64,000 nucleotides of DNA, taken from the NCBI GenBank assembly GCA_032768795.1, contig CP136495.1, positions 1,428,501 to 1,492,500 on the forward strand. The letters are read 5' to 3'. Source of the DNA: Tremella fuciformis (lineage: Eukaryota > Basidiomycota > Tremellomycetes > Tremellales > Tremellaceae). Shown here piece by piece: positions 19,917-32,700 of this stretch (within the stretch, counting starts at the first letter, position 1; each line of letters starts with the position of its first letter). Position numbers and translations under genes: made by a program. The notes under the pieces were generated by a model that worked only from the letters and a program-made list of their open reading frames with translations, was not told the DNA's origin and ran no database searches.

Positions 19917-21783
19917 TCTGCTTCCTCAATCGTCTCCTGCTCCTCTTCCGCAACATCAAACGCATCTTCAGGCACAGCATACAGCCGTATCGTCGGCTTC
20001 AAGATCAGTTATGGAAAGCGCTACGGACAGGAATTGACTGACGTTGTTCGGGTCCTTGACCAGGACATATTTGCCCTCAGGCTGCTTGAGAGCCAAATCC
20101 GCAATGGTCCTTACGATACCCCAACCGTTCGCCAGGGAGATATTCATCTGTGTGGCAAAGTCTCGGGGTTTGTAGGTCTGTACACCAACAATCACGTGGC
20201 GCTGCGCGTCTCTGGGGTTGGCACGAGAGATGTAGCCCATCTTCATCTGCTCCGCACCGGCCAAGTAGCCCTGGATAGCCCAGCGGGCGAGCTTAGCATT
20301 GTTGTTTTTCATCTCCGTGGCGACAATGGCTCCACGCTGAGTGTCGAGGTTCTTTCGCCAATCTAGAGTCTTGCTCTGTCCAGTGGCGGCACGAGGGTCG
20401 AACTCATTGAGAGCTTTGACAGTGATCAGGGAGTCCTTCTTGCCCAAGTACGCGTCAACTTCTGTCCGGACAACAAGACCGAGTTCCTCCTCCTCATCCA
20501 CCGACAGGTCGAACTTGCGGTACCGGTACAGGCATGAGGCGAGAGGTTCGGTCTCATCCGAGGAGTAGAAGGGGTTCGGGGCGGGGGTGAAGCCCTTGCC
20601 TTTCTCGTCGATGACTTGAGACGAGAAGTTTTGGTTGATGTAGGTAGCTTCGAGAGACAGGGAAGAGGCAGAGTTGATGTTGCTTCCATCATCTTCATCC
20701 TCACCAACGCTGTCGAGCGAGTGCTCGTTGACGGTGATGAAGTCGAACGGGCCACCGGGACGTTTGTCAAAGAACAGTTGGTCACCGCGACGATCGAGCA
20801 CAATGTCCCAGGAGTTGACAGAGCGGGAGGCGCACATGAGCACTGCCAAAATGGAGTCAGTGGCAAAGATCTGAGCTGTCTTCTTGTCGGCAAGCTGAGG
20901 ATGAGTGAGAGCTGAGGAGGTGTATAGAGTCATACCTCGGCGATGACCGGATCGTCAGAAGTGGATGTGTTGTAACGAACACGGTCAAGAATCTCGAGTG
21001 GCTTCTCGTTGCGAGTACTGACCCTGTCGAACGCCTTATCATACGGCTGCAGCGTACCGTGAGCCTCGCTGTAGAGTCAGCAGAGCGGTCGTTGTCAACC
21101 CCATTTGACTGACAGGTCCTCAGGCGCCTCAACGCTCATGTTCAGCTTGGCCAACCGACTGAACTCAATCTCCTCCAGCAACTGCCAGTCTTCCCGGATC
21201 GTGACGGAAGAGTCCCGCAATCGTTGAGGCTTTCGGGTTAGACGAGACGAAGACAATGATGAGCTCACCTGGTTGCGGTCTCCCCAGTAGCCCCCTCGTC
21301 CGCGTCCTCGACCACCAAAGCCCCCTCGAGGCTGATATCCTGTGCCGCGGCCACGTCCACCTCGACCAGCCTGGAAGCCACGTCCTCGAGAGGCTCCGCG
21401 CATCGTCGACCTGCCGCGTGCCGCTTGTCGGTTCCCAGAGTCTACAAGGGAGAAAGACTTCTCGTCCTCGTCATGGACGTAGCCAAAGGCGTTGGCCTCG
21501 CTGGCACCAAAGGCTTCCCGACCACCTCGCCTGCCCTGGTTGGCATATGCCTGCCTTCTCTGACCCGTCGCCATGTCCAACGCAGGCTCATGCCAGTCGG
21601 CGATGCGTGAGATCTTGTCGGACTTGGAGAAAGGGACGTAGGGGATTCTAGTGATGAGCTTGAATCGACAAGTCAAAGGCCGAGGACCCACTCCTTGAAC
21701 TGCGCCGGGAGACTGCTGGAGGACGGACCCCATGACCCGTCCCCGTTGTCGTGAATAGGCGGTAAAACGAAGTCCAGACCCAT
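19917..21783 (-). CDS. Translation initiation factor eIF3 subunit D
   Basis: eIF3d is the cap-binding subunit of the eIF3 complex, acting on the 40S ribosome. At least six exons. The start MGLDFVLPPI is followed by IPYVPFSKSDKISRIADW, matching the YxPFSKGDRLGKVADW motif of eIF3d. Next come FGYVHDEDEKSFSLVD, an RG/RGG-rich insert (GRGGRGRGTGYQPRGG region), and RDSSVTIREDWQLLEEI. The cap-binding fold follows with FATDSILAVLMCASRSVNSW, ATYINQNFSSQ, LDTQRGAIVATEMKNN and LANGWGIVRTIADLAL. A 46-nt last intron leads to PTIRLYAVPEDAF and an acidic tail (EEEQETIEEADEE), as in the family. Introns have gtgagc, gtcagt and gtatga donors. Confidence 0.93.
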
Positions 21784-21971
21784 CTTGTGCGTAGATGTCG
21801 ATGACAAGACTGCTCGACACCACAGAGAGCTGGACCTTTTTGTCGTGCATCGCAAGGGACGAAACTGCCGTCACGTGGTCAACCTATGCACCCCCCCACT
21901 TAAGATTTCAGCTACTATGCAGGATTTTTCGGTTCAGCAACCCCCTCATCTTGCATCGTCAGAAGAGCAAG
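21784..21971. promoter_or_regulatory. Divergent promoter eIF3d / NAN1
   Basis: Only 188 bases separate the starts of a translation factor and a ribosome-biogenesis factor transcribed away from each other. Such pairing would permit shared control of two growth genes, but no motif is identified. Confidence 0.45.
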
Positions 21972-24900
21972 ATGCAGGAGTCGGGCAGCCAGCCGGCCGG
22001 CGACCCGAAAGGTTCCGGAGTCAAGAAGCGGTCCTCACTTGGCCGTGCTCGACCGAATGGAGACGTTCGCCACGAGCTGCCGGTAGCAAGCTCGTCCAAA
22101 CTACCCGTTCCTAGTAAGTCGGAGAAGCGGCGCAGAGGTAAATCTTCTCGTCGTGCAGCAGCACTGGAAGAGGAGGTCGAGGTCGCAGACGGGCCTTCCA
22201 ACGCATGGACATGTGTCCCTCTTGCTCAGCATGAGGTGTCGTCGGTACCTCCGGTCTGGTCCAGAGACGGGCGGTCAGTCTTCTGGCCCGATCCCTGGCG
22301 TTACTGACGGGTAGCTTCTACTTCTGCGTCTCAGGCAACTCAGTCCACGTCCACTCCTCCGCCCCGCCTGCGTATACTCGACTATCAACCCTGTCATCCA
22401 CACATCCTGAAGGTCATTCTGGGCCTATCACTGCGCTTCTCATATCACCCACGAACCCGTTCCATCTGATTAGTACCTCCAGAGACGGCAGTGTCAAAAT
22501 ATGGGACTGGGTGGAGGGGCGACTGGTGCGGACCGTCTACCAGTCAAAGCAACTTCGTATTCTCCATGCCTGCATCGGCAGAGTGAGCGGGGCTCATTGG
22601 CTTTTCGTAACCATGTCGATGGAAAAATCAACCAAACCCAAAAACCCCAACTCGAGTCAGTCGTTGCAACCTACTTCAAATGACTGTTGCTGATTCTAGG
22701 TACTGCACGCTATCATGTTGCACGCATACCGCTAAGCGGTCGACATATCAAACAAGACGCCTTCCCGCCGTTGGGCAAACTCTCTTCCGCTCCATCGGCG
22801 CTTTTGATCTCACCTCGAAATACTTATCTCGTCGCTCTCGCTGGCACAAAAGCATACACTTTCCGTTTGCCGACCCGGACAGCCGAGACACTGGCGCCCA
22901 GTTGGAAACCCGCATGCGTCAAATTTGTGTCCGACCAGATCTTCACTTGTGGAGCTTTCTCACCGGACAGTCTCGCGGGGAAATCTGGTGGTGGAGAGGA
23001 ATGGTTTGCGACAGGCGATGTCAAAGGTGTCATACGTCTCTGGCACGGCTTGGACGATGCCTTTCGGCAGCTGGAAGCCTCCGCGGCCATCGCGGCGCGC
23101 GATGCCGATGTTCCCATGACTCAGGCTGGAGACACGGAAAAGCGCCTACCAACTACTGTGCTACACTGGCACGCTCACGCTGTCGCAGGGATCGCCTTCA
23201 CTCCGTCCGGAGCTCAATTGTTATCTGTTGGCGAAGAAAGCGTTCTTGTTCAATGGCATTTGGCGTCTGGCAAGCGGGAATACATTCCTCGACTGGGTGG
23301 CCGCTCCATCATTTCCTTGGCGGTGAAGGAGGGCTCTCGAAGTCTGGAGGAGGAATGGTGGATGACCTTGGTCGATGGGAGCAGCGTACGAGTTGGTGCC
23401 TCGACCGGCAAAGCCACAACTGTAGGCTCGAACGTGAAGCTCGGTAAGCTCAAGCAATGCCGGGGTGTAATAGTGACTGACACACAGACCCCCTCCGTCC
23501 TGCCACTGCCAATGCGTCCTATCCTCTCGCTGTTCATCCATCTCTCCGGGCCATTGTTCTTCCGTCCTCCCATCCTTCCACTTTGCAGTTTGTCGATCCT
23601 ATCGCATCCTCCATTCTCTTCGATCTCGAAGTCGTGCCGACTAATCGCGTAGCGAAACGCGAAGACGAAGAGGTCGAAGCTGTCGCCGTGGAAAAGGTTG
23701 CGTTCGCAGATGCCACTGTCGGCCCAACGCGCTGGATGGCTACAATAGAAGGCCGGAAAGGTGACGAGGAGCAAGGCGGTGGCCGAGTCAAGAACCTAAA
23801 GATATGGCAATGGGTTGGCGAAACATTCACTGTCAATACTCAAATCCCTCGCCCGCATGGGTACGACGACATCTCTGCTGTTGTCTTTTCATCTTCTCGA
23901 GTCGGCGATTCCTCGCCTGTCCTCCTCACCACATCGGTGGCAGGGGAAGCCAAGATCTGGCACACGCGTCAAGCGCAGAAAAGCGAAAATGGTGAGCTTC
24001 TATCTCAATTGCCGTCCCGTCTCCACTCTCTGTGATGAGCATTCAACACATTACACTTCAGTCTTTCGGATCAACCGATGACGATCAACATTCTGCAATC
24101 CTGAATCTCTACCTCCGCAACACCTTTCCACTACCAGAGGAGGAGTTGACATTTCAGGCAAGGTTGCTAAATCAAACTCGCCGCAAACCGAAAGTAAGTG
24201 GCTTTCTTCCGCCCCTATCACCATGAACGCCCGAAGATGAGCAAAACCTTTTCAAGCTCAACAGTCTTACCCTATGGGATGCCGACACCCTTTTCTTCAA
24301 CCCTCTGAGGGCTTCACGACTACAAAAAATCATGGACACGTTGGACGGCGCTGACGATGCGCAGTTTACTGGTCTGCCCGCTCTACCTTCTCGTATCGTT
24401 CGTTACCCATTTTCGCGGCTGCCATCTCCCCGGACGCAACTATCGTCGCTCTCGGTCATGGAGCCGTGATCACCCTGTGGGACCTTGCCACAAATGCTTT
24501 GCTCAGCACGCTCGGCAGTAGCGCAATCGACGTTCGCGACCTCAGCTTCATCGGAAACGAAGGCCGGTCTCTGGCCGCCATCGGTGGAATTTCTGGCGTT
24601 GCCGTATGGGATTTGCTCTCCTGCGAATGTGTCTGGTCCGTACCGGCTCAGAAAGCAGACCACCTCCTGGTCGGACACAGCTCCGGCTTCTATGTCGTCT
24701 ATTCTGACGCTATCGGTCTGACCAAGATTGCATCGTTCGGCACCGAATCGCACGTCCCGAGGCATGTCTATTCTGTTGACCAAGCCCTGCGCGAAGTATG
24801 CATACTTCCGCCCGCTGAAACCTCGGCCTCATCGAAGGACCTGTTCGTAGGCGTAGCTCCGACGGGCGAGGTCTACAGGTTCGGACCCACTGTGACCGAA

Positions 24901-25650
24901 TTTGCCAAGCAAGGCGCCAAAACCGTCTCCCAAAGTGGCGAAAAGAGCACTTCCATCTGGCAAGAGATGTTTGGCAAAGCAGCGTTCTTCGAGGAGACAG
25001 GCGCACTCGATGCCGAAACCCCTACTGCCGCCATACCTCGGCCTGGCAAAGGCAAGCCGGCCGAGGTGTTCAATGGCCCTAGTCACACTCTACCACCTGT
25101 CGGCATGCTCTTTGACGCCTTCATCGACGAGTTTATCTCCTCTTCCTCTGTTCCGTCCGCGGCAAAGGAGAAGGTAGAACCCAACGGTGGAATCTTGTAC
25201 GAAGCAGAGGAGGACGGATTGCATGTGAATTTGTCAAACAACGTCAAGTCAGCCGAGGTCAAGTATAGACCAGTCGACAAGGACGATATGAAGGAGGTGG
25301 AGCTGTTGTTCAAGGGTTTGCTTAGTCGTATGTTTGATCTCATTTGCCCGCCGACTTGATTAGGCTGACCGTTAGAACCCGCAAATCCGTCAGTGATCAG
25401 ACCACAAGGCCTGCCCAACGGGACGCCTGCAGTGGCAAAGCGTGCCGTATCCTCCAGCCTCCAGGCTGGTACAGCATCTCCGGTATCTGGCAAGAAGGCG
25501 CCCTTCGCCAAGTCGCTTCCTGCAACACCAAAGACGCCAAACGGTATTCCAAACGGCGAAGCATCCGAAGAGGAGGATATCGGGCAGGAGCTGCCAAGCT
25601 CGAAGAAGAAAGACCGGGGCAAGAAGCGCAAAGCGCCAAGGGAGGAGTGA
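21972..25650 (+). CDS. NAN1: U3 snoRNP t-UTP protein, WD40 (NAN1/UTP17, WDR75)
   Basis: Nucleolar WD40 protein of the t-UTP subcomplex, needed for rRNA transcription and small-subunit processing. Multi-exon. N-terminus is Lys/Arg-rich with KKRSSLGRAR and KRRRGKSSRR (nuclear targeting). WD repeats follow: WSRDGRSVFW, SGPITALLISPTNPFHL with SRDGSVKIWDW, GDVKGVIRLWHG, HWHAHAVAGIAFTPSGAQL with SVLVQWHLASGKREYIPRLG (typical of Nan1), VKNLKIWQW, and after several small exons around 24.1-24.4 kb WSARSTFSYR, AAAISPDATIVALGHG, AVITLWDLATN. The C-terminal part has VGMLFDAFIDEFI and a Lys-rich end (SSKKKDRGKKRKAPREE). Exon borders between 24,000 and 24,420 are uncertain. Homology to WDR75 is firm in order and motifs. 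Confidence 0.85.
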
Positions 25651-25731
25651 GATCAGAATCTGAAGTGACAGTTATGGCATTATACTCTCATTGTACAATC
25701 ACCACAATGCAACATGGCATGGAGGACTGCG

Positions 25732-26736
25732 TCATCTTGGTCCCGATAATCTTCTTGCCTCGTCGTTTGCCTTGACCAGATCGTCAAACTTGACGCCGCT
25801 CCCGCCGAAGATGTCCAGACAGCTGCCAAAGGTGATGTCGACCTTTCCCCCGCTGAGCCTGTCGACCAGATCCAGGTCGGAGATGTCCCGCGCGCCGCCG
25901 GCGTACGTACACGGTATGCTGACCCACTCGCCGAGACCTACCATCAGCACGGAGCCCTTCATCATCGAATGAACACGTCGGGCGGCTCACGCTGGACGAG
26001 CTCCTCGTCTATGCCCTGACATAGACCCTCCACATCCGCTGCGTGCACCAAGAGCTCCGAGCAGTGTCGCGAGATGAGCGCCACCGTCTCGCGCGTGACA
26101 GGCGTGTCCGTCAACGTCTTCCACCCGTTCATCGCCACGACCCAGCCGGGCGGATCTGCCCGTCTGCGACAGCTGCCATCAGCCCTTCCCCTCTCCTACG
26201 AAGAATCAAGGCACGCCCACCTGATATCCACCACCAGCCTGTCCCGTCCCACCAACCCCTCGAGCCGCTCCAGACGCCCCTGGTCGAATCTGCCTTCTGG
26301 GAACAACCAACTCGTCACAATGACCTTCTCTGCGCCCTCGGCTAGCCAGTCGAGCGCATTGGCGTCGGTGATGCCGCCGCCTAGCTGCATGCCCCTCGGC
26401 CACGCCGCCAGGGCCTCGGCGGCGGCCGCGTCGTTGCCTGGTCCGAGCTTGATTATGTGTCCGCCGGCGAGATTGTAGGAGCGGTATAGCTGGGCATAGT
26501 ACGACGAGGGTTTACTGCCGTGAGCCAAGTCCGAAGTCTGAAAGACATAGGCAGAATAGAAGGGGAGACCTACAGGGAGACGAAATTGGTCTGGAGGGAC
26601 GAGGTGGACGCTTCGGGCTGAGCTTCGGCGTCGAGGTCGAGTGTCCCGCCGACGATCTGTTTGACTTGTCCGTGGTGCAGGTCTATGCACGGTCGGAACT
26701 GTGATCTTCTCCTGGGTATCGAGGAGCTGGCAGACA
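25732..26736 (-). CDS. HIS6: ProFAR isomerase of histidine biosynthesis
   Basis: Fourth step of histidine biosynthesis: isomerises ProFAR to PRFAR. TIM barrel of the HisA/His6 family. The start [24 protein letters not shown] carries the first catalytic Asp ([15 protein letters not shown]). Later: [70 protein letters not shown] (second catalytic Asp region), [32 protein letters not shown] and [15 protein letters not shown], all characteristic of fungal His6 and in the right order. At least three introns with GT..AG ends. It converges with NAN1, with 81 bases between stops. Confidence 0.92.
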
Positions 26737-26914
26737 TGGTCATAGATGTGAAACGAAACGCGAAAGTGACCTCTTAGCAGAATCGTTCGGCTCGACTTTT
26801 GCGGTCCGCCGTGCCTGAGTCGACCGAGCAAGACTACTTTGCGCAACGTAGATAGATGCATACAACATTGCTTGCCTTTGTGAGGCTGTCTTTCTGTATA
26901 TGCTGTATATGCTG

Positions 26915-29401
26915 TTACTCCTCTCTGAAATGCTTCTTCAGACCTCCGCCCTTGAACTGATAATAATGGGGAGCCAGCTCCACGAGCCATTCTTCCTCGA
27001 CGACCGTGAGATCCCGCATGAAGCTCTTTGTAGTTTCGACCACCTCGTGATAGATGACCCATCCCGTTGATGGTTGTCGTGTGAACATGACCGAGTTGGG
27101 GTGGACGTTGAGCACAGCTCCTTCCCGTGCAGACCGGTATGTTCCATCAGGCGACATGCGCGCCGCGTTCTGTCGATCAGCAAGGCTCTTTTCGCACATC
27201 CCCCAGACTCGCCTTGAAGTAACCTGTGACGAGGCACTTGCGCAGCCTCACCGCGTCTCCTTCGCAGCTGACGATAGGGATACCAAAGCGCTCGAGATAC
27301 TTTCGCAGCTGTTTCCGGATGCTCATGGCTCTGGATAATGCCTTAAAGTTGATGCGGTGATTGCCGCACCAAGACTTATCCCGCTGACCGTACCGTATGA
27401 AGGCGTTGTAAGCTATTGATCATCAGCTAAGAGCTACGAAAGAAAGTGAGCTGACCGTTGAGCAAAGTCAGGTGATCGCCCTCCTCTGCAGTGAATTTCC
27501 GACGCTCCAGCTCGGCCATCGTCGCTTTCGTTCCCCCAGACGGTGTAATGAAAACGTCCTGTCCGTGAGCCCGCGTCTGATCATGATAATGGGACTCACT
27601 GAGACCGATGTCATGGCCGCAATAGTCAGGATCTCCTCACCGCAGCGAAACTCATGCGAGTTGAGCAGCTGCAGATCAGATTGACTGCAAGAGTTAGATT
27701 GCGACTGACGATCGCTGCCATCATGGGATCCAGGGGGACCTCAGCCATCCTCGCGCCCAAAGGACTGGTCAATCTTCCCTCTTCGTCTATAGCCTTTAGG
27801 CAGTACAGAAACTCCAAAGCCCGCACCATCATGTCGCTTGGCGGAGGAGACATAAAGTCAAACTTGGCGAGGTTGTCAATACCCAATGCCTTCAGCTGCA
27901 AGAGATACAAGCTGATGTCAGACCTCGTCAATTCTGGCGGAGTCTGGAGTGGCATTGGCGACGAGGGGTTCCGCGTAGGCAGTAGGCTCGACGGGTAGAG
28001 GCGGAAGCATTTGCCCGCAGACGTCCGTCCCGCGCGCCCGGCACGTTGATTCGCTGAAGCCAAGGAGCACGGCGTCACCGTGAGAACGTCCATCGATGTG
28101 CGAGGGTTGAAAGTCTTGAGTTTGACAAAGCCCGAGTCGATGACGTAGCGGATTGAGGGGATGGTGACAGATGCTTCGGCAATGTTCGTTGAGAATATGA
28201 CTTTACGAGTGTCCCGGGGTGGCGGATCGAAGATGATGGCCTGCTCTTCGACAGGTAGCGTGGCGTACAGGGGCAGGGGAAGCATTTTCGGGGCAGCGGC
28301 AGGTAGTCTTGGAGTCAGCGAAAATATGCCCATGATGGAGTCACATACCCTTGCAGACGGTCTGCGACTTGCTGGATGACCTGATCGATTTCCTCTCGTC
28401 CCGTCAAGAATACCAAGACATCACCCGCCGGCTCCTGCAAAGTCAGCGCGACCACTTTGACCGTCGATTGACACACCCGAAGATGAATGTTGAAGACAGT
28501 CTCAACAGCCGCTTGGCAATAATTATCCGTCGGTTCCTTCAGGTAGCACACTTCTACAGGGAACATCCTGCCCTCGAGGCTGACGACTGTCTGTCAGTCA
28601 CGATTGCAGAGAGAGAGGATCCTTACGCACTAACGGCATCATCCTTCGATCGATCTGGCCCATCGGCATTCGAGTTGAAGTACTCCATAAAGTCTTCTCT
28701 TGATCGTCAAGCTCCATCTCGATGTCGAGGCCTGGTACTTACGCATCAATCGTCGCTGAGGAGATGATGATCCTCAGCTCTGGTCTCTTGCGCATGATCT
28801 TCTTCAATAGTCCAAGGAGTAGATCCGTGTATGCACCTCGCTCGTGTGCCTCGTCGACCTGTACTGAGCGTCTATCCCTCCAGAAGACGCGACAACTCAC
28901 CATGATCACGCTGTACTTGCTCAGGAGTGGGTCCATCATGCACTCTCGAAACAGCATACCATCCGTCATGTACTTGATCTTCGTGCGAGTGGGGCTGCTG
29001 AGGTCCTCGAACCGTATCGTGTACCCCACTTCGTCTCCCAGCACGCTGCCCACCTCCTCGGCCACTCGAGTCGCTACCGAAGTTGCCGCCACCCGCCGAG
29101 GCTGTGTACACGCCACCACATGGTTCTGGCCCGTCCATCCTGCTTCATGAAGGTATTGTGGGATCTGTGTCGATTTGCCACAGCCCGTTTGACCGACCAC
29201 AATCACCGTTCTGAACCTCTCCACACACCATAGCAGCCGTTCTCGGTGTTTGTAGATCGGCAAACGCTGTCTCTGAGCGTCGAGGGACAGGTGTGCGTTT
29301 TGAGGGTTGAGAGACGGTAGAAGGGAACCTTCTGTCTCGGTATCACGGTCGAGTGAGGAGCCTGGTGCCGCAGTGCCGGGTTTCCAGAACTGCGGCGGCA
29401 T
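26915..29401 (-). CDS. DEAH-box RNA helicase, DHX35 type
   Basis: Spliceosome-associated ATP-dependent RNA helicase family. Multi-exon. Starts [20 protein letters not shown], like the FWxPGTEGPG start of DHX35. Motifs in order: GQTGCGKST (I), [12 protein letters not shown] (Ia), [12 protein letters not shown] (II, after an intron that interrupts SVIM/VDEAH), SSATIDA (III), [12 protein letters not shown] (V region), [22 protein letters not shown] (VI). Then [21 protein letters not shown] and [22 protein letters not shown] of the HA2 domain. The OB-fold end reads [20 protein letters not shown] and [21 protein letters not shown], which is specific to DHX35. The gene shares a divergent 343-bp promoter with LYS2. 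Confidence 0.92.
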
Positions 29402-29744
29402 CCTCTCTTCGCCGTGAGGGGTCTATAAGGTTGACACAGAACACTATCTGTGTCGAAATGAGGTGTAGAATTGAGTTGGTGAGTGTGAAGACGATGGTGA
29501 TGGTGTCGGCCGACTCGCCGGTGTTATCCGATTCTCAGGGAAATTTCAATTTCAAGCCAGTCCGACCAAGTCGAAAAAGGCGCTGAGTAGTTAGATGGGA
29601 TTGATCTTGTCTTCTTCATCTTCTTTCCCCCGTCTGCGACTACACTCCGAGAGGCCAGCCCCATCTACGAGGTTGATACAGATCAGCTAGGATTACTCGC
29701 TTCTGCTTCTCTTCCTAGTAGGAGTTCACAGGCCCCACCTCGCC
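29402..29744. promoter_or_regulatory. Divergent promoter helicase / LYS2
   Basis: 343 bases between the two starts. It contains T/C-rich tracts (gatcttgtcttcttcatcttc near 29602) and tgactcgccgg-like sequence near 29510-29520, but I cannot assign a Gcn4-type site with confidence. Confidence 0.4.
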
Positions 29745-32700
29745 ATGACCGTCACGCTCAACGGCCAGAGCTCGAACGGAGACGACCTCGCACTCAAGTT
29801 GCAGCGATGGTCGCAGCGACTAGCGGCGTTGCCTTCACTGGCGCTGCCAACGGATTATCCTCGCCCGTGTGAGCTATCGTCAGAATGTCGGACACATAGC
29901 TCATACCTCAGCGCCCGCCAAGCTTGTCGAGTCTTTCCAGGAGCTACCTCTTCCCCCTTCACTTACCCCCGCGCTCCTACGCTTGACGCTCGAGTTCTCG
30001 GCGGCAAACCCGGAGCTGCCCTTGCCCACACCCTACCACCTGCTTCTGACGGCCTTTGCCATTCTCCTATTCCGCTTTACACCCGATCCTTCACTGGTCA
30101 TCTGCACTTCGGCGCCGGGGACGGCTGAGCCCTTGTTGCTCAAGCTCGACCTCACACCTGAGATGAGCGTCTTTGACGTCTTGCGCCAAATCATGGAGCA
30201 AGAGGCTCATGCTACGCGGGACGCTGTGCCCATTTCCGCCCTCGTGGACCATCTCAAGCCGGAAGGCCCGCTCTTCCGAGTCCGGTTCTTCGACTCGACC
30301 CAAGTGGAGATGGACCCGTCCACTTCACTCAGCACCGATCTGACCTTGTTCTTGCTCGCCTCACAGTCGGCAACGCCGCTCACTCGAACGTCCATTCCTC
30401 CGTTGTACCTTCGCATGGTCTACAACTCGCTGCTCTTCAACCATCCACGTATTGCAGCACTTTTGGAGTCTCTGCTTCAGCTCCTCACTTCCGCAGCAGC
30501 AGCACCGACCTCACCTATCGGCGTCATTCCGCTTCGCACATCCTCTCAGGTTCAGGTTTTGCCAGACCCCACGGCAGACCTCGACTGGTGCGGCTTCGTC
30601 GGGGCCATCCCAGACATTTTCTCGCGCAATGCCGCCGCACACCCGAATCGGACATGCGTGGTACAATCTGAATTGGCGGAAGGTCAGACGGTTATGGATG
30701 GCCCAAGTCGAGGGAGACGGGTCTTCACATATCGCCAAGTCGATGAAGCAAGTAACGTCATCGCTCACACTTTGCTGAAGAACGGCCTGTCCCGTGGCGA
30801 GGTGGTCATGGTGTATGCTGCCAGGAGCGTGGAGATGGTCGTCTGCGTGATGGGTATCCTCAAGGCTGGCGGCGTCTTTTCTGTGGTCGATCCCGCCTAT
30901 CCTCCGTCAAGACAGACCGTCTACTTGCAAGTATCGACTCCGAGGGCATTGTTGGTCATCCACCGGGCAGGCGAGCTCGCTCCGAGCGTCAAGGAGTTCA
31001 TCAAGGAGCATCTAGACCTGCGAGTTCAGATTCCGGCTATCGCCCTTTCCGAGCGCGGCGTGACAGGATCTCGAGGAGAGGGCCCGGATGTCTTGGAGCC
31101 ATACCAGCAGTACGCTCGCACTCCCGCAGGTGTGGTGCTTGGACCCGACTCGCCCGCGACTCTCAGCTTCACCAGTGGTTCGACTGGGATTCCGAAGGGC
31201 GTCAAAGGGCGACACTACTCCCTGACCCACTTCTTCCCCTGGATGGCGCAGAGATTCGGGCTGAGTGAGAAGAGCAAGTACACCATGTTAAGCGGTATCG
31301 CCCACGATCCCATTCAACGAGACAGTGCGTCCGCTCCGTACACATCGAAGAAAGCTGACCAGCAGTGTTCACTCCCCTTTTCCTCGGCGCTGAGCTGCAC
31401 GTCCCCACTGCTGACGACATTGGCACGCCGGGTCGTCTGGCCGAGTGGATGGCGGACAGTGAAGTGACGGTGACTCACTTGACGCCTGGTGAGCTGTCTC
31501 TTGACCTTGGGCAAAGGGCATCAGCTGAGCTACAGCTATGGGTCAGCTTTTATCCGCACAGGCAACTCGTCAGATCCCTACTCTATTGAATGCGTTCTTC
31601 GTCGGCGATGTCCTCACCAAGCGCGACTGCACGCGTCTTCAGCACCTTGCGAAGAACGTCGTCATCATCAACATGTACGGCACAACCGAGACTCAGCGAG
31701 CCGTCTCCTACTTTGCTGTTCCGTCTGTGAACCAGGACTCCACCTTCCTGTCGTCGCAGAAAGACCTGATTCCTGCGGGACAGGGTATGATCGATGTCCA
31801 GCTGCTTGTCGTCAACCGCACGGACCGAAATGTCCCCTGCGCTATCGGAGAGATGGGCGAGATCTATGTCCGATCAGGCGGATTGGCCGAGGGCTACCTT
31901 GACCCCGCTGCGACCGCCGAGAGGTTCGTCACGAACTGGTTCGGCGAGGGAGTGGAGCGAGAAGATACTCTCGTCAAGACCAATCCTGAGGCTGCCAAAT
32001 ACTGGTTCGGCATCCGTGACAGGATGTACCGGTCTGGTGATCTCGGACGATACCTTCCAGACGGTCGCGTGGAGTGCACTGGTCGTGCAGACGACCAGAT
32101 CAAGATCCGTGGGTTCCGTATCGAGCTCGGCGAGATCGACACCCACCTGTCCCGTCATCCCCTTGTCCGGGAGAATGTGACTCTGGTCCGTCGAGACAAG
32201 GACGAAGAGAAAGTATTGGTCAGCTACTTCGTGCCTATGGGTGGCGACGAGCTGGACGATATGATCTCCGGCTCCGACGCGGACGGCCAGGACGACGAGG
32301 ATATCGATCTCAAGACAGAGATGATCAGAGGCGTCAAGCGATACCGCCGACTCATCCGGGATATCCGCGAATACCTCAAGAAGAAGCTGCCCTCGTACGC
32401 CGTACCGGCTGTCTACTTCCCATTGTCGAAGCTGCCGCTCAACCCGAACGGCAAGATCGACAAGCCTGCCCTACCCTTCCCCGACACCTCCCTCGCTGCG
32501 CCAGTATCGGCGGCGTCATCCGACCTCACGCCGACCCAGAAGACCATTCATGACATCTGGCTGCGGCTCTTGCCGTCTCCTCCGCCTGCCATTGGCATCG
32601 ACGAAAATTTCTTCGACATGGGCGGACACTCCATTCTCGCCACACGACTCATCTTCGAGATCCGCAAGGCGTTCGTCGTCAATGCGCCTCTTGGTCTTGT